DNA of 38,487 bases from Collinsella sp. (GCA_019419585.1 DXZQ01000026.1:1-38487), one strand, 5' to 3'; numbered from the stretch's first letter, positions 1 to 8,636 are shown. Notes: a model not told the origin generated them from the sequence alone. Made by a program: numbers and translations.

Positions 1-25
1 GCCCGTGGGTTATACCCTAAGAGCA

Positions 26-48
26 AACCACCCTTTTTAAGGGTGGTT
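26..48. terminator. Perfect 10-bp hairpin at window edge, possible terminator
   Basis: AACCACCCTT at 26-35 pairs perfectly with AAGGGTGGTT at 39-48 around a TTT loop. No clear U-run follows on either strand, so termination is only a guess. It sits upstream of the first gene and probably belongs to a gene left of the window. Confidence 0.35.
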
Positions 49-79
49 CTGATTGTCTGCGATAAATCTCATTTTGGTT

Positions 80-109
80 TTGTGTGCTGGGCGAAAGATT
101 GGGTAGTAT
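80..109 (+). promoter_or_regulatory. Candidate sigma70 promoter for the BFN gene
   Basis: TTGTGT at 80-85 is followed after 18 bases by TAGTAT at 104-109. Both boxes are only partial matches to the consensus. The position, about 55 bases before the start codon of the first gene, is plausible. Confidence 0.3.
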
Positions 110-165
110 AGCTATTCAATGCGGCGGGCTGCCGCGTGTTAACCGCTACGTACCGGAGGTGTTCC

Positions 166-666
166 ATGGTTCGTGTCGACATAGAGACCATCGTCATGGC
201 CGCCGGTCCCGTGCCATCGCTTATCGTACTTCGTGAGCGCAGCAGCAAATCGGACTCGCCCGCGCCGCTGCGTTCCCTTTCCATTCAGACTGGTTCGTTC
301 GAAGCTGCTGCCATCAGCCGCGGCATCGATAGCGGCCGCGCCGAGCGCCCGATTACCCATGACCTGCTGCTCGATACCGTTGACGCCCTGGGCGCCAAGC
401 TCGAGCGCATCGAGATCGTTCGCGCCGAGCCGCCGGTGTTCTACGCGACGATCGTCGTACTGGCCGATGGCGAGGAGCGCAAGATCGACGCCCGCCCCAG
501 TGACGCCATTGCCCTTGCCGTGCGCAGCAACGCCCCCATGTTTGTGGAGGACGACATCATGAATCGTCTGGGCACTGTTTCCACCCACGCCGAGGATGTC
601 GACGACGAGCAGGAGTTCGAGAAGTTCGACGAGTTCGTCCATACGCTCTCCCCCGATGACTTCTAA
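166..666 (+). CDS. Bifunctional nuclease (BFN/DUF151) domain protein
   Basis: The 166-residue product matches the BFN (DUF151) family. Its core reads 'RPITHDLLLD' near residue 65 and 'ARPSDAIALAVR' near residue 110, followed by 'PMFVEDDIM', the usual family signature. The C-terminus (from about residue 135) is rich in Asp and Glu. Family members have been linked to DNase/RNase activity, but the role in this lineage is uncertain. I chose the ATG at 166 because GGAGGT lies five bases upstream; the in-frame GTG at 136 has no ribosome-binding site. The stop codon abuts the next start (TAAATG), so translation is probably coupled to the membrane protein that follows. Confidence 0.85.
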   Translation: MVRVDIETIVMAAGPVPSLIVLRERSSKSDSPAPLRSLSIQTGSFEAAAISRGIDSGRAERPITHDLLLDTVDALGAKLERIEIVRAEPPVFYATIVVLADGEERKIDARPSDAIALAVRSNAPMFVEDDIMNRLGTVSTHAEDVDDEQEFEKFDEFVHTLSPDDF

Positions 667-1056
667 ATGCGGGGCGGACGGGTTGCGGAGCGTTCGCTGA
701 TGGCCGGCGGCATGTCGGCTGAGGCGGCAGCCATTGCGCGTGAGGCCCAGATGCGCTCGGAGGCTTCTGAGGCGGCTCGCATTGCCTATGTGACACAGGC
801 CCGCACGCTTCGCGAGCGTCGCGGCTCGTTTATCAAGATGGTTGTCATCTCCGCCCTTGTTGCGGCAATCTGCTCGCGCCTTCGTGGTACAGTTGGTGCG
901 CTTGGGTTTTCGATCTCTACGGGCCTGGTGATCTGGGGTGTGGTCGACGCGGTAATGCTGACCAGTCAGATCAAGGTGCTCGACAAGCGCGCGATGGATA
1001 TGATGCGCGCCCGCGACGCTGCCGCCAAGATCGCCGCCGAGGCACAAGAACTGTAA
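667..1056 (+). CDS. Small membrane protein of unknown function
   Basis: This 129-residue protein is not one I recognise. Residues 1-50 are Ala/Arg/Glu-rich and likely helical. Two hydrophobic segments follow (about 57-70 and 76-98), and the last 30 residues are again a charged, Ala-rich helix. The shape suggests a membrane hairpin with both ends in the cytoplasm. Its ATG directly follows the stop of the BFN gene with no spacer, so the two are almost certainly one transcript and translationally coupled. Internal Mets at residues 12 and 16 are alternative starts. Confidence 0.65.
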   Translation: MRGGRVAERSLMAGGMSAEAAAIAREAQMRSEASEAARIAYVTQARTLRERRGSFIKMVVISALVAAICSRLRGTVGALGFSISTGLVIWGVVDAVMLTSQIKVLDKRAMDMMRARDAAAKIAAEAQEL

Positions 1057-1086
1057 CGACGCCAGACTCGATGGGAAGGTCTAAAG

Positions 1087-1536
1087 ATGGCACAGGATAT
1101 GCAGGACGCCGGTAACGTCTCCGCCGAGCTCGACGCCATGGTGTGTGACCTGATCGGCGCGTTCTTGGACGACCTTGCCGCCGGTGAAAACCCTGGCGTG
1201 GTCGTGGCAATTGAGGACGCTGCTTCCAACCGTTATCTGGCGGCGCTCGACGAGGACGGCGAAGAGGCATGCCTCGAGGCGGCCACCAACTTTATCTCCG
1301 AGCACAAGATGGGTCTTAAGGACGAGGGCCTGGGCCGTATCGCCCGCTATGCCATCGGCTACACCGGTTGTGTCGAAATTGACGGCGGCTATCACGACGC
1401 CCTGCTCGTGAGCTTCTTCGAAACCACGCTCGAGAGCGGTTTTTCGGCATACGTGCTGTATGAGGGCATGGGTGCCGGCGATGGTTTTATGTGGAGCGAC
1501 CCTGAACCTGCAGGTGAGGAAACCCCTCTTATCTAA
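1087..1536 (+). CDS. Conserved-looking hypothetical acidic protein
   Basis: The 149-residue soluble protein has no motif I recognise. It is acidic and lacks a signal peptide or membrane segment. The C-terminal half ('GYTGCVEIDGGYHDALLVSFFE') alternates hydrophobic and polar residues like a beta-rich domain. GGAAGG lies about eight bases before the ATG. It follows the membrane protein by 30 bases and may belong to the same operon, ahead of typA. Codon use looks like the neighbours, so I take it as a real gene. Confidence 0.65.
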   Translation: MAQDMQDAGNVSAELDAMVCDLIGAFLDDLAAGENPGVVVAIEDAASNRYLAALDEDGEEACLEAATNFISEHKMGLKDEGLGRIARYAIGYTGCVEIDGGYHDALLVSFFETTLESGFSAYVLYEGMGAGDGFMWSDPEPAGEETPLI

Positions 1537-1653
1537 AATCGCTAAAATAAACGAGTTTTCGGTAAAAGGCTCAATATTCCCGCTGAGCGTTGTATCGCTG
1601 GGCGGGCCGCATACGCGTGCCGTTTGTATATGGATAGAAGATAGGGGAACTAC

Positions 1654-3492
<1,839 letters not shown>

Positions 3493-3520
3493 GCGCTGGG
3501 GCTTATAACCGCCAATAAGA

Positions 3521-3554
3521 AAGGGCGTCGACCGCGATGGTCGGCGCCCTTTTT
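3521..3554 (+). terminator. Rho-independent terminator of typA
   Basis: AAGGGCGTCGACC at 3521-3533 pairs with GGTCGGCGCCCTT at 3539-3551 (one G-U pair) around a short loop, and a T-run follows. Classic intrinsic terminator just downstream of typA. Confidence 0.9.
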
Positions 3555-3559
3555 GGTGC

Positions 3560-3613
3560 AAGGGGACAGGTTCGTTTGCATCACCACAAAAGGTGCCTGT
3601 CCCCCTTGTGGTG
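3560..3613. repeat. REP-like palindromic element (GGGGACAGG type)
   Basis: AAGGGGACAGG at 3560-3570 pairs with CCTGTCCCCCTT at 3596-3607 (one bulged C). A second, mutually exclusive pairing exists between CACCACAA at 3582-3589 and TTGTGGTG at 3606-3613. The element lies in the gap between the convergent typA and bactofilin-like genes. A related GGGACAGG word inside a hairpin occurs at 33088-33095. It looks like a small dispersed extragenic repeat; copy number cannot be judged from one window. Confidence 0.5.
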
Positions 3614-3621
3614 GTTGGCGG

Positions 3622-4767
3622 CTAAGCGGTGGGGAGTTCCGGCGTATTAGCCGGCTGCTGCGGCTTGAGGTGGGCGTTGCGCCAGATGATCTGGATAACG
3701 TAGCCGAGCGTGAAGACAAAGGCCACGCCGCTGATGAAATCGCCTACGAGGGGGATTGCCGTAAGCGCGCCTGCGATCACGCCGCCGGCGGCTGCCATGG
3801 CGTAGCGGTTTTGGCTGTGTCCGACCATGCGGGCAATCGCGCACCCCGCAAAGGCGCTCGACACCAACGCGATGCCGATAACGCCGCACAAGAGGGTTCC
3901 GGCAAGCGGCAGGCCAGCGATTGAGATAATCAGCAGTAGGACGGCGGGGACGATAGCAATTGTGCCCAGAAGACCGCTCACCCACAGGGGCATGGGGCGC
4001 TGGTGGAGCATACCGGCGGCGCTGGCAGTCGCACGCGGAAAGACGAGCTCGAGCAGCAGAGCGACAAAGCAGGTCGAGAGTGCCGCGGCGACGATACCGC
4101 CGATGACATCGTTAACGGTGGAAGTATCCTCGTTCTCGGTGCGGTCGATCTTGAGTGCGCCGACCTCGGCTCCCGCGGCGCGCTCGGGGTCCTCGGAGAC
4201 GTGCGCGTTCACGGTGCCGGTGATGTGGGCGTTCTTGCCCAGGATGAGCTTGTCGGCCCAAACCTCGACATCGCCATCGACGGTGCCGTCGATGGTTACC
4301 GTATCGCCCGCGAGCGCTGCCGACTTGGTGGAGCCTCGCAAGGCGACCGTCTCGCCTATCGCGTAGAAACAGTTAGCGGTGCTGTCGGAATTGAGAACGA
4401 CATGCTGGCCAGCAACGGTCACGCTGCCATCAACCGTGGTCTTGGCAATGTCGATGGTGCGTGCCGCTAGACGGACGGCGCCGCCCACCGTGCAGTCGCG
4501 GATGGAGAGGCTCTCGCCTGCTGCAATTATGTCGCGGCCGATGGACGCATCGTCCAAGTTGAGGGCCTGACCTGCCCAGTACAGGTCACCTTCGACGCCG
4601 GACGAATTGGCGTCATTGTCGGTCGCAAGTACGTTGCCTGCGGTGTCCGTGCCGGCGAACGACGCCGTGGGAAGTGCAGTGAGCGCGAGCGCGATGAGCG
4701 CGAATAGGATGGTGATGCGGCCCCACGCTTTACGGCGCTGGGTCGACGGGAATTGATTGCGGGACAT
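3622..4767 (-). CDS. Secreted bactofilin-like (polymer-forming) membrane protein
   Basis: The 381-residue protein starts with a signal peptide: basic 'RRKAWGR' near residue 11, a hydrophobic stretch, and a likely cleavage after 'ASFA' near residue 38. Residues about 60-190 are short beta-helix-like repeats of the DUF583/bactofilin type ('IDGTVDGDVEVWADKLILG'). After an acidic linker come three to four hydrophobic segments to the end, then a Pro-rich tail. Classical bactofilins are cytoplasmic and lack a signal peptide, so here the beta-helix probably sits outside, anchored by the C-terminal membrane domain. I chose the ATG at 4767 because AAGGA lies seven bases upstream; a longer reading frame to 4815 lacks this. 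Function is not known. Confidence 0.75.
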   Translation of the reverse strand: MSRNQFPSTQRRKAWGRITILFALIALALTALPTASFAGTDTAGNVLATDNDANSSGVEGDLYWAGQALNLDDASIGRDIIAAGESLSIRDCTVGGAVRLAARTIDIAKTTVDGSVTVAGQHVVLNSDSTANCFYAIGETVALRGSTKSAALAGDTVTIDGTVDGDVEVWADKLILGKNAHITGTVNAHVSEDPERAAGAEVGALKIDRTENEDTSTVNDVIGGIVAAALSTCFVALLLELVFPRATASAAGMLHQRPMPLWVSGLLGTIAIVPAVLLLIISIAGLPLAGTLLCGVIGIALVSSAFAGCAIARMVGHSQNRYAMAAAGGVIAGALTAIPLVGDFISGVAFVFTLGYVIQIIWRNAHLKPQQPANTPELPTA

Positions 4768-4873
4768 AGTGAATCCTTCGTCAGATGCTCGATATGTACT
4801 TAACAGGGTACCCAACGCGCGGGCGCTCTAAAAGAACCTCTCGGTTGCATTTCGAAGGATGAGCCCGCGCTAC

Positions 4874-5563
4874 CTACTTTTTGCGATGCAAAAAGCGCGC
4901 GATGTCTTCTTCGGTGGGGCTTTTGATGTCAAAGCGCAGCGAGAGCCAGCGCAGACCCATGGTCACGACAACGCATACGATCAGCGCGGCGACATTGCTC
5001 ATGATGCCGCTCATAACGAGACACACGTAGCTTGTCGATCCGGCGATGGCCGCGATGGCATAAAAGTTAGTGCGTTGAAAAATGCCCGGAACCACGCCCA
5101 TAAAGCCGTCGCGCAGCATGCCGCCACCTACTGCGGTGAAGAAGCCCATCATGATGCAAACGACGGGCGCAAAGCCGTAGACCAGCGCCTTGTCTGCGCC
5201 GGTTGCCGCATAGATGCCGACCGAGATGATATCGAGCAAGGGGATGAGTTTTTCGGGCTTGTCGACGATTGCCGGGAAAATGTAGATGATGGCTGCCGTG
5301 GCGATGGAAAGTGGGAGTGCCATCGGCTGGTTGAGGATGTAGACGTTGCCCACCTGCAGCGTCATGTCGCGCAAGAGACCGCCGCCCAGGCCACAGACCA
5401 CGGCGAGTGCGACCGCGCCCACCAGGTCGAGCTTATGCTCGCGCGCGACCAACACGCCCGAGATCGATGCAGCGACAACAGCGAACATCTCGAGCCAAAA
5501 CGGAATGGCGACCATAGCATCCGATGCATGTGAGGTAATGGTCATAGCGGCGACGACGGGCAA
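4874..5563 (-). CDS. TRIC-type cation channel family protein (UPF0126)
   Basis: The 229-residue membrane protein has about seven hydrophobic segments and two copies of the UPF0126 signature, 'GGGLLRD' near residue 60 and 'GGGMLRD' near residue 146. That is the internal duplication expected of bacterial TRIC channels, trimeric potassium-type channels of the inner membrane. The start is a TTG at 5563: AAAGGA sits seven bases upstream, while the first in-frame ATG (5545) has no ribosome-binding site. It is transcribed alone, towards the bactofilin-like gene. Confidence 0.85.
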   Translation of the reverse strand: MPVVAAMTITSHASDAMVAIPFWLEMFAVVAASISGVLVAREHKLDLVGAVALAVVCGLGGGLLRDMTLQVGNVYILNQPMALPLSIATAAIIYIFPAIVDKPEKLIPLLDIISVGIYAATGADKALVYGFAPVVCIMMGFFTAVGGGMLRDGFMGVVPGIFQRTNFYAIAAIAGSTSYVCLVMSGIMSNVAALIVCVVVTMGLRWLSLRFDIKSPTEEDIARFLHRKK

Positions 5564-5698
5564 GATGGGGTCCTTTGGATCGTGGGTTTAGACAATGCCC
5601 GTACATAGTACATGCTTGACGGGCGTGGCGACCCTATTGCTCGGTAAACGGTCGGGACCGGGTGGGGGCATGGCGTTGCTGGAATGCCAGGGGTCCAG

Positions 5699-5775
5699 AA
5701 CATGTACGTCACCCTCCAAAAACGACATTTTCCGACATCTTTGGAGGCTGACGTACATGTTTGGATTGAGCTCAC
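5699..5775 (+). repeat. Left 77-bp inverted repeat, itself a hairpin
   Basis: Within this copy AACATGTACGTCACCCTCC at 5699-5717 starts a 22-base arm (to about 5720) that pairs with 5740-5761, with a single C/C mismatch. The loop of about 19 bases holds CGACAT twice. The copy continues past the hairpin to GAGCTCAC at 5768-5775. The other copy is 6886-6962 on the opposite strand. Confidence 0.9.
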
Positions 5776-5782
5776 AGCATGA

Positions 5783-5847
5783 GTGAGTTGATTTACTCAC
5801 ATCCGGTATATTTCCCCACTTCAACGGACATAAGAGTTGGATACCGG
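5783..5847 (+). promoter_or_regulatory. Candidate promoter/operator region of the nuclease gene
   Basis: GTGAGT at 5783-5788 and ACTCAC at 5795-5800 form an inverted repeat just before a TATATT box at 5807-5812. CCGGTAT at 5803-5809 and ATACCGG at 5841-5847 form a second perfect inverted repeat around the likely transcription start. No good -35 box is seen at the right distance. The nested repeats suggest repression or a leader hairpin, but this is inference. Upstream, 5564-5698 holds no gene that I can see. Confidence 0.35.
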
Positions 5848-5867
5848 CTCAGAGCGAGAGGCCCTCA

Positions 5868-6875
5868 ATGGATACCCCTGTTCTCATTTCGCATAAAACC
5901 GCATGGCTTGTCCATCATGCACCCCAGAATTTGGTTCAGTCTCTTGCGCGGCACGACTACCAGATAGGCGCACAAGGCGTCTCCACCCAGCAACGTGTTG
6001 CGCGCATACGACAGGTCCTTACCGACTGCGGCATTCCGTCCGATATGCTTAAGACTATCGATATCGCGGTTGTATTCGAATTCGAGCGAATTCGTACCAA
6101 AGGCGTCGTTTGCCACATTCTTGGACAAAATCTTCCCTACGAGCATATTAACGAGTTGACGCCCGGAATCTTCATCACCGACGAAGCCTTCACCTTCGTG
6201 CTCGCCGCCGAATGGATGGATAGGATCGAATATCTCGAATATGGCTATGAAGTTTGCGGCGATTATCGCATGAGGCTCAATCCCGCCGACCCTTATACCG
6301 AGCAACCAGCCACTTCCTCCAAGGATGAAATAACCGAACTGCTCGATCGGCACCCCGGCAAACCCGGTGCCACGCGTGCACGGCTCGCGCTCAGGCACAT
6401 CTACGATCACTCGGCCTCGCCTATGGAGACCGCTTCGGCAATCGCCCTCTCGCTCCCAACAAGCGAAGGCGGCGTTGGCATCCGAGGTATTGAACTCAAC
6501 AAACCGCTCGAGATCCCTCAACGTCTCTGGCATTGCGCCAAAGCTCGAACACTCAAAATCGATGCGCTCGTTACCTACAAGCGCAGGGAGCTCGGTATCG
6601 AATATAAGGGCGGCTTTCACGATGAGTTCGAACGCAAAGGAGCAGATGCGGAGCGAGAGGCCGTTCTCTCCCGAATGGGATATCGAATCGTTACGCTCAC
6701 TTCGGCTCAGTTCGGCAGCCAGCTCGCCTTTCACCGCGCCATGAACAACATTCGCGAGGCACTCGGCATGCCTCGCTGTACCGACACCGGGTACCAGAGA
6801 AAACAAAACGAACTACGCAAGGCACTTATCCGCAACTGGAAAGGCATGCGAGACGAAGAGGCACCTTCCGAATAG
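5868..6875 (+). CDS. Predicted PD-(D/E)xK nuclease (DUF559-like) protein
   Basis: The 335-residue protein has an N-terminal half (about 1-110) reminiscent of AbiEi-type winged-helix proteins and a C-terminal half (about 180-300) resembling the DUF559/Vsr-like endonuclease fold. Candidate catalytic residues are Glu187 in 'SASPMETA', Asp232 in 'KIDALV', and Glu245 with Lys247 in 'GIEYKGGF', followed by 'RMGYRIVTLTSAQF', as expected for a restriction-endonuclease-like core. GAGAGG six bases before the ATG supports the start. Codon use and GC differ from the neighbouring housekeeping genes, and the gene lies alone between inverted repeats. It could be a defence nuclease, a toxin-like effector or the agent of the cassette's own movement. 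The fold assignment is from motif reading only. Confidence 0.65.
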   Translation: MDTPVLISHKTAWLVHHAPQNLVQSLARHDYQIGAQGVSTQQRVARIRQVLTDCGIPSDMLKTIDIAVVFEFERIRTKGVVCHILGQNLPYEHINELTPGIFITDEAFTFVLAAEWMDRIEYLEYGYEVCGDYRMRLNPADPYTEQPATSSKDEITELLDRHPGKPGATRARLALRHIYDHSASPMETASAIALSLPTSEGGVGIRGIELNKPLEIPQRLWHCAKARTLKIDALVTYKRRELGIEYKGGFHDEFERKGADAEREAVLSRMGYRIVTLTSAQFGSQLAFHRAMNNIREALGMPRCTDTGYQRKQNELRKALIRNWKGMRDEEAPSE

Positions 6876-6885
6876 TGCCACTCCC

Positions 6886-6962
6886 GTGAGCTCAATCCAA
6901 ACATGTACGTCAGCCTTCAAAGATGTCGAAAAATGTCGGTTTTGGAGGGTGACGTACATGTT
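6886..6962 (-). repeat. Right 77-bp inverted repeat, itself a hairpin
   Basis: Reverse complement of the left copy with three mismatches. Its own arms, ACATGTACGTCAGCC at 6901-6915 and GGGTGACGTACATGT at 6947-6961, fold back on each other. It starts 10 bases after the nuclease stop codon and ends about 35 bases before the tRNA-Ser terminator. Confidence 0.9.
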
Positions 6963-6997
6963 TGGGGAAGCGTGGGATCGAGACGTATTTCGATAAC

Positions 6998-7024
6998 AAA
7001 AAAGCTCCCGTTGTTGGGAGCTTT
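6998..7024 (-). terminator. Terminator after tRNA-Ser(CGA)
   Basis: On the minus strand AAAGCTCCC (7024-7016) pairs with GGGAGCTTT (7009-7001) around a six-base loop, and more Ts follow (7000-6998). It lies 11 bases beyond the 3' end of the tRNA gene. Confidence 0.85.
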
Positions 7025-7035
7025 CTCAACCAAAA

Positions 7036-7126
7036 TGGCGGAGGAGGAGGGATTCGAACCCTCGTGACCTTATACAGGCCAAACGGTTTTCGAGACCGCC
7101 GCATTCAACCACTCTGCCACCCCTCC
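7036..7126 (-). tRNA. tRNA-Ser (anticodon CGA)
   Basis: The minus strand folds as a class II tRNA. The acceptor GGAGGGG pairs with CTCCTCC, the anticodon stem GCGGT/ACCGT frames the loop CTCGAAA (anticodon CGA, reading UCG), and there is a long variable arm typical of serine tRNAs. The T-loop is TTCGAAT. The 3' CCA is encoded (TGG at 7036-7038 on the plus strand). No convincing promoter lies in the 48 bases before it, so it may be read from the upstream tRNA-Ser(GGA) promoter. Confidence 0.95.
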
Positions 7127-7135
7127 GCGTGGGGT

Positions 7136-7166
7136 AAAAACAAAGCAGGCTCGAAGGCCTGCTTTG
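7136..7166 (-). terminator. Hairpin plus T-run between the two tRNA-Ser genes
   Basis: CAAAGCAGGC on the minus strand (7166-7157) pairs perfectly with GCCTGCTTTG (7150-7141) around CTTCGA, then TTTTT follows (7140-7136). It looks like the terminator of tRNA-Ser(GGA), yet it lies only nine bases upstream of the tRNA-Ser(CGA) gene. Confidence 0.8.
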
Positions 7167-7174
7167 GAATTAAC

Positions 7175-7265
7175 TGGCGGAGAGTCAGGGATTTGAACCC
7201 TGGAGACGCTTTTGACGCCTACACGATTTCCAATCGTGCTCCTTCGGCCACTCGGACAACTCTCC
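7175..7265 (-). tRNA. tRNA-Ser (anticodon GGA)
   Basis: The minus strand gives a class II tRNA. The acceptor GGAGAGT pairs with ACTCTCC, the anticodon stem CACGA/TCGTG frames the loop TTGGAAA (anticodon GGA, reading UCC and UCU), a long variable arm follows, and the T-loop is TTCAAAT. CCA is encoded. A good promoter lies just upstream (7282-7310). Confidence 0.95.
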
Positions 7266-7281
7266 GTTAAATGCGAAAGTC

Positions 7282-7310
7282 AGTATACACGAGGAATCGC
7301 AAAGTGCAAA
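7282..7310 (-). promoter_or_regulatory. Sigma70 promoter of tRNA-Ser(GGA)
   Basis: On the minus strand TTTGCA (7310-7305) and TATACT (7287-7282) are exactly 17 bases apart, and the -10 box ends about 16 bases before the mature tRNA. Confidence 0.7.
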
Positions 7311-7669
7311 CAGAAAAGTTGGCATTTTTTAAAACGCTCGGCCGCGCTTGTCGTTGCAGTGGGGTTTGAGGTGCCAAAAAACGGCTTCCGACCAGCGTGG
7401 TTGATTAACTCAATTGTTCAAAAGGGGTATTCATAAGCGACTTGGCAATGAATTTAAGAATCTTTGGGTGGTGCTGTGGACCACTGGTATGCATTTCGCG
7501 ACCACAGCCCTGTGTCCGTTGACCTGCGGCTTGGCTTGGCTTGTCCCCACGGCACCGTATCTTGTCCACAGGTCCGTCAAGCTTTTGGTCATCATTTGGT
7601 TGGAATGCGCATGAAACGTCGTGTGAGTATGGACATATGTGGAGGTCATGAGGTTGTAGCTGCATATTC
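7311..7669. other. 359-bp intergenic stretch without a recognisable gene
   Basis: I see no credible gene here; a 66-codon frame from 7414 begins at TTG without a ribosome-binding site. The stretch holds an inverted repeat (GCTGTGG at 7473-7479, CCACAGC at 7502-7508) and a single DnaA-box-like word TTGTCCACA near 7562. Neither is enough to name a function. Confidence 0.4.
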
Positions 7670-7698
7670 TTGCGGCCTGGGAGGTTGAAAGATATTAT
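7670..7698 (+). promoter_or_regulatory. Sigma70 promoter of the rpsF operon
   Basis: TTGCGG at 7670-7675 and TATTAT at 7693-7698 are separated by 17 bases. The expected start near 7705 gives a leader of about 65 bases before rpsF. Confidence 0.6.
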
Positions 7699-7714
7699 TA
7701 CCAAGTCTTTTCCT

Positions 7715-7743
7715 GCTTCAGGCGCACCTTCACGACCTGAAGC
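7715..7743 (+). promoter_or_regulatory. rpsF leader hairpin, possible S6:S18 binding site
   Basis: GCTTCAGG at 7715-7722 pairs with CCTGAAGC at 7736-7743 around a 13-base loop, between the promoter and the ribosome-binding site of rpsF. Many bacteria have an S6:S18-binding hairpin in this leader. The position fits, but I cannot confirm the family's conserved bases, so the autoregulatory role is inference. Confidence 0.4.
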
Positions 7744-7769
7744 CACATTTGCCCAGAGGAGGTGACAAT

Positions 7770-8063
7770 ATGAAGGCTTATGAACTGCTGTTCTTTGTTG
7801 ACCCGTCGCTCGACCCCGAGACTCGTCTCGCTGTTATGAAGCGTATCGATACCACGATCGCTGAGGGCGCTGGCAAGGTCGACTCCGTTGACGAGTGGGG
7901 CAAGCGCAAGCTCGCCTACGAGATCAACGACCTCACCGATGGTGACTACACCCTCATCAACTTCCACGCAGATCCTACCCAGATCGCCGAGCTTGATCGC
8001 GTCCTGCGCATCACCGACGCTGTGGTCCGCCACATGATCGTCCGTCGCGACGACCAGGAGTAA
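7770..8063 (+). CDS. rpsF: 30S ribosomal protein S6
   Basis: The 97-residue product is S6, which binds 16S rRNA with S18 in the small-subunit platform. It opens with 'MKAYELLFFVDPSL' and contains 'DEWGKRKLAYEINDLTDGDY', the typical family core. The ATG at 7770 is preceded by a strong GAGGAGGTG; an in-frame earlier start at 7749 overlaps this site and is not used. First gene of the rpsF-ssb-rpsR-rplI operon, transcribed from the promoter at 7670. Confidence 0.98.
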   Translation: MKAYELLFFVDPSLDPETRLAVMKRIDTTIAEGAGKVDSVDEWGKRKLAYEINDLTDGDYTLINFHADPTQIAELDRVLRITDAVVRHMIVRRDDQE

Positions 8064-8111
8064 GACTGTCGTTTTGGACCGGGCTTGTGCCCCAAGAGGA
8101 AGTAGTGAGTT

Positions 8112-8564
8112 ATGAGCATCAATCGAGTGAACATCACCGGTAACCTCACCCGCGATCCCGAGCTGCGCGCCACCGCCGGCGGAACCCAGGTTCTGTCCTT
8201 TGGCGTCGCCGTCAACGATCGTCGCCGTAACGCGCAGACTGGCGAATGGGAGGACTATCCCAACTTTGTCGACTGCACTATGTTCGGCACCCGCGCCGAG
8301 GCCGTGAGCCGTTTCCTGGCAAAGGGAAACAAGGTCGCGATCGAGGGCAAGCTGCGCTACAGCTCTTGGGAGCGCGACGGTCAGCGCCGGAGCAAGCTTG
8401 AGGTCATCGTCGATGAGATCGAGTTTATGAGCTCCCGTGGTGGCCAGGGTGGCTACGATCAGGGCGGTTACGCCCCCGCAGCTCCCGCGCCCGCAGCACG
8501 TCCTGCCGCACCGGTGGCTACGCCGCCCGCGGTCGACGTCTACGATGAGGACATCCCGTTCTAA
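8112..8564 (+). CDS. ssb: Single-stranded DNA-binding protein
   Basis: The 150-residue protein is SSB, which coats single-stranded DNA in replication and repair. Residues 1-110 form the OB-fold ('MSINRVNITGNLTRDPELR'). A Gly/Ala/Pro-rich linker follows, and the acidic tip ends 'DEDIPF', the conserved tail that recruits partner proteins. It lies between rpsF and rpsR in the usual order, with AAGAGGAAG upstream of the start. Confidence 0.98.
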   Translation: MSINRVNITGNLTRDPELRATAGGTQVLSFGVAVNDRRRNAQTGEWEDYPNFVDCTMFGTRAEAVSRFLAKGNKVAIEGKLRYSSWERDGQRRSKLEVIVDEIEFMSSRGGQGGYDQGGYAPAAPAPAARPAAPVATPPAVDVYDEDIPF

Positions 8565-8636
8565 GGGCTGTCCACCTATTTTTGAGTGAGAGGCGGCTTC
8601 GGTTCGCCGAAGTTGCCAAACGAAAGGTATTTTGAC

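Larger units (their letters stand above)
5699..6962. mobile_element. Candidate mobile cassette: nuclease gene between inverted repeats
   Basis: Two 77-bp copies of one sequence, at 5699-5775 and 6886-6962, face each other as inverted repeats and agree at 74 of 77 positions with no gaps. They enclose one gene (5868-6875) of visibly lower GC than its neighbours. No transposase is present and I see no target-site duplication just outside (left flank GGGTCCAG, right flank TGGGGAAG). Calling it mobile is inference from the repeat layout, the base composition and the site beside tRNA genes. Alternatives are a chromosomal gene framed by two insertions of a MITE-like repeat, or paired bidirectional terminators. 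Confidence 0.5.

Noticed and set aside
5690..6972. Target-site duplication at the cassette ends
   Set aside because: The flanking bases do not match in either orientation beyond one or two positions.
7562..7570. DnaA-box-like TTGTCCACA near rpsF/dnaB, hinting at an origin
   Set aside because: It is a single one-mismatch box without a cluster or AT-rich unwinding region, and dnaA/dnaN are absent.
7414..7614. 66-codon open frame before rpsF
   Set aside because: It starts at TTG without a ribosome-binding site and has no recognisable domain, so it is probably chance.
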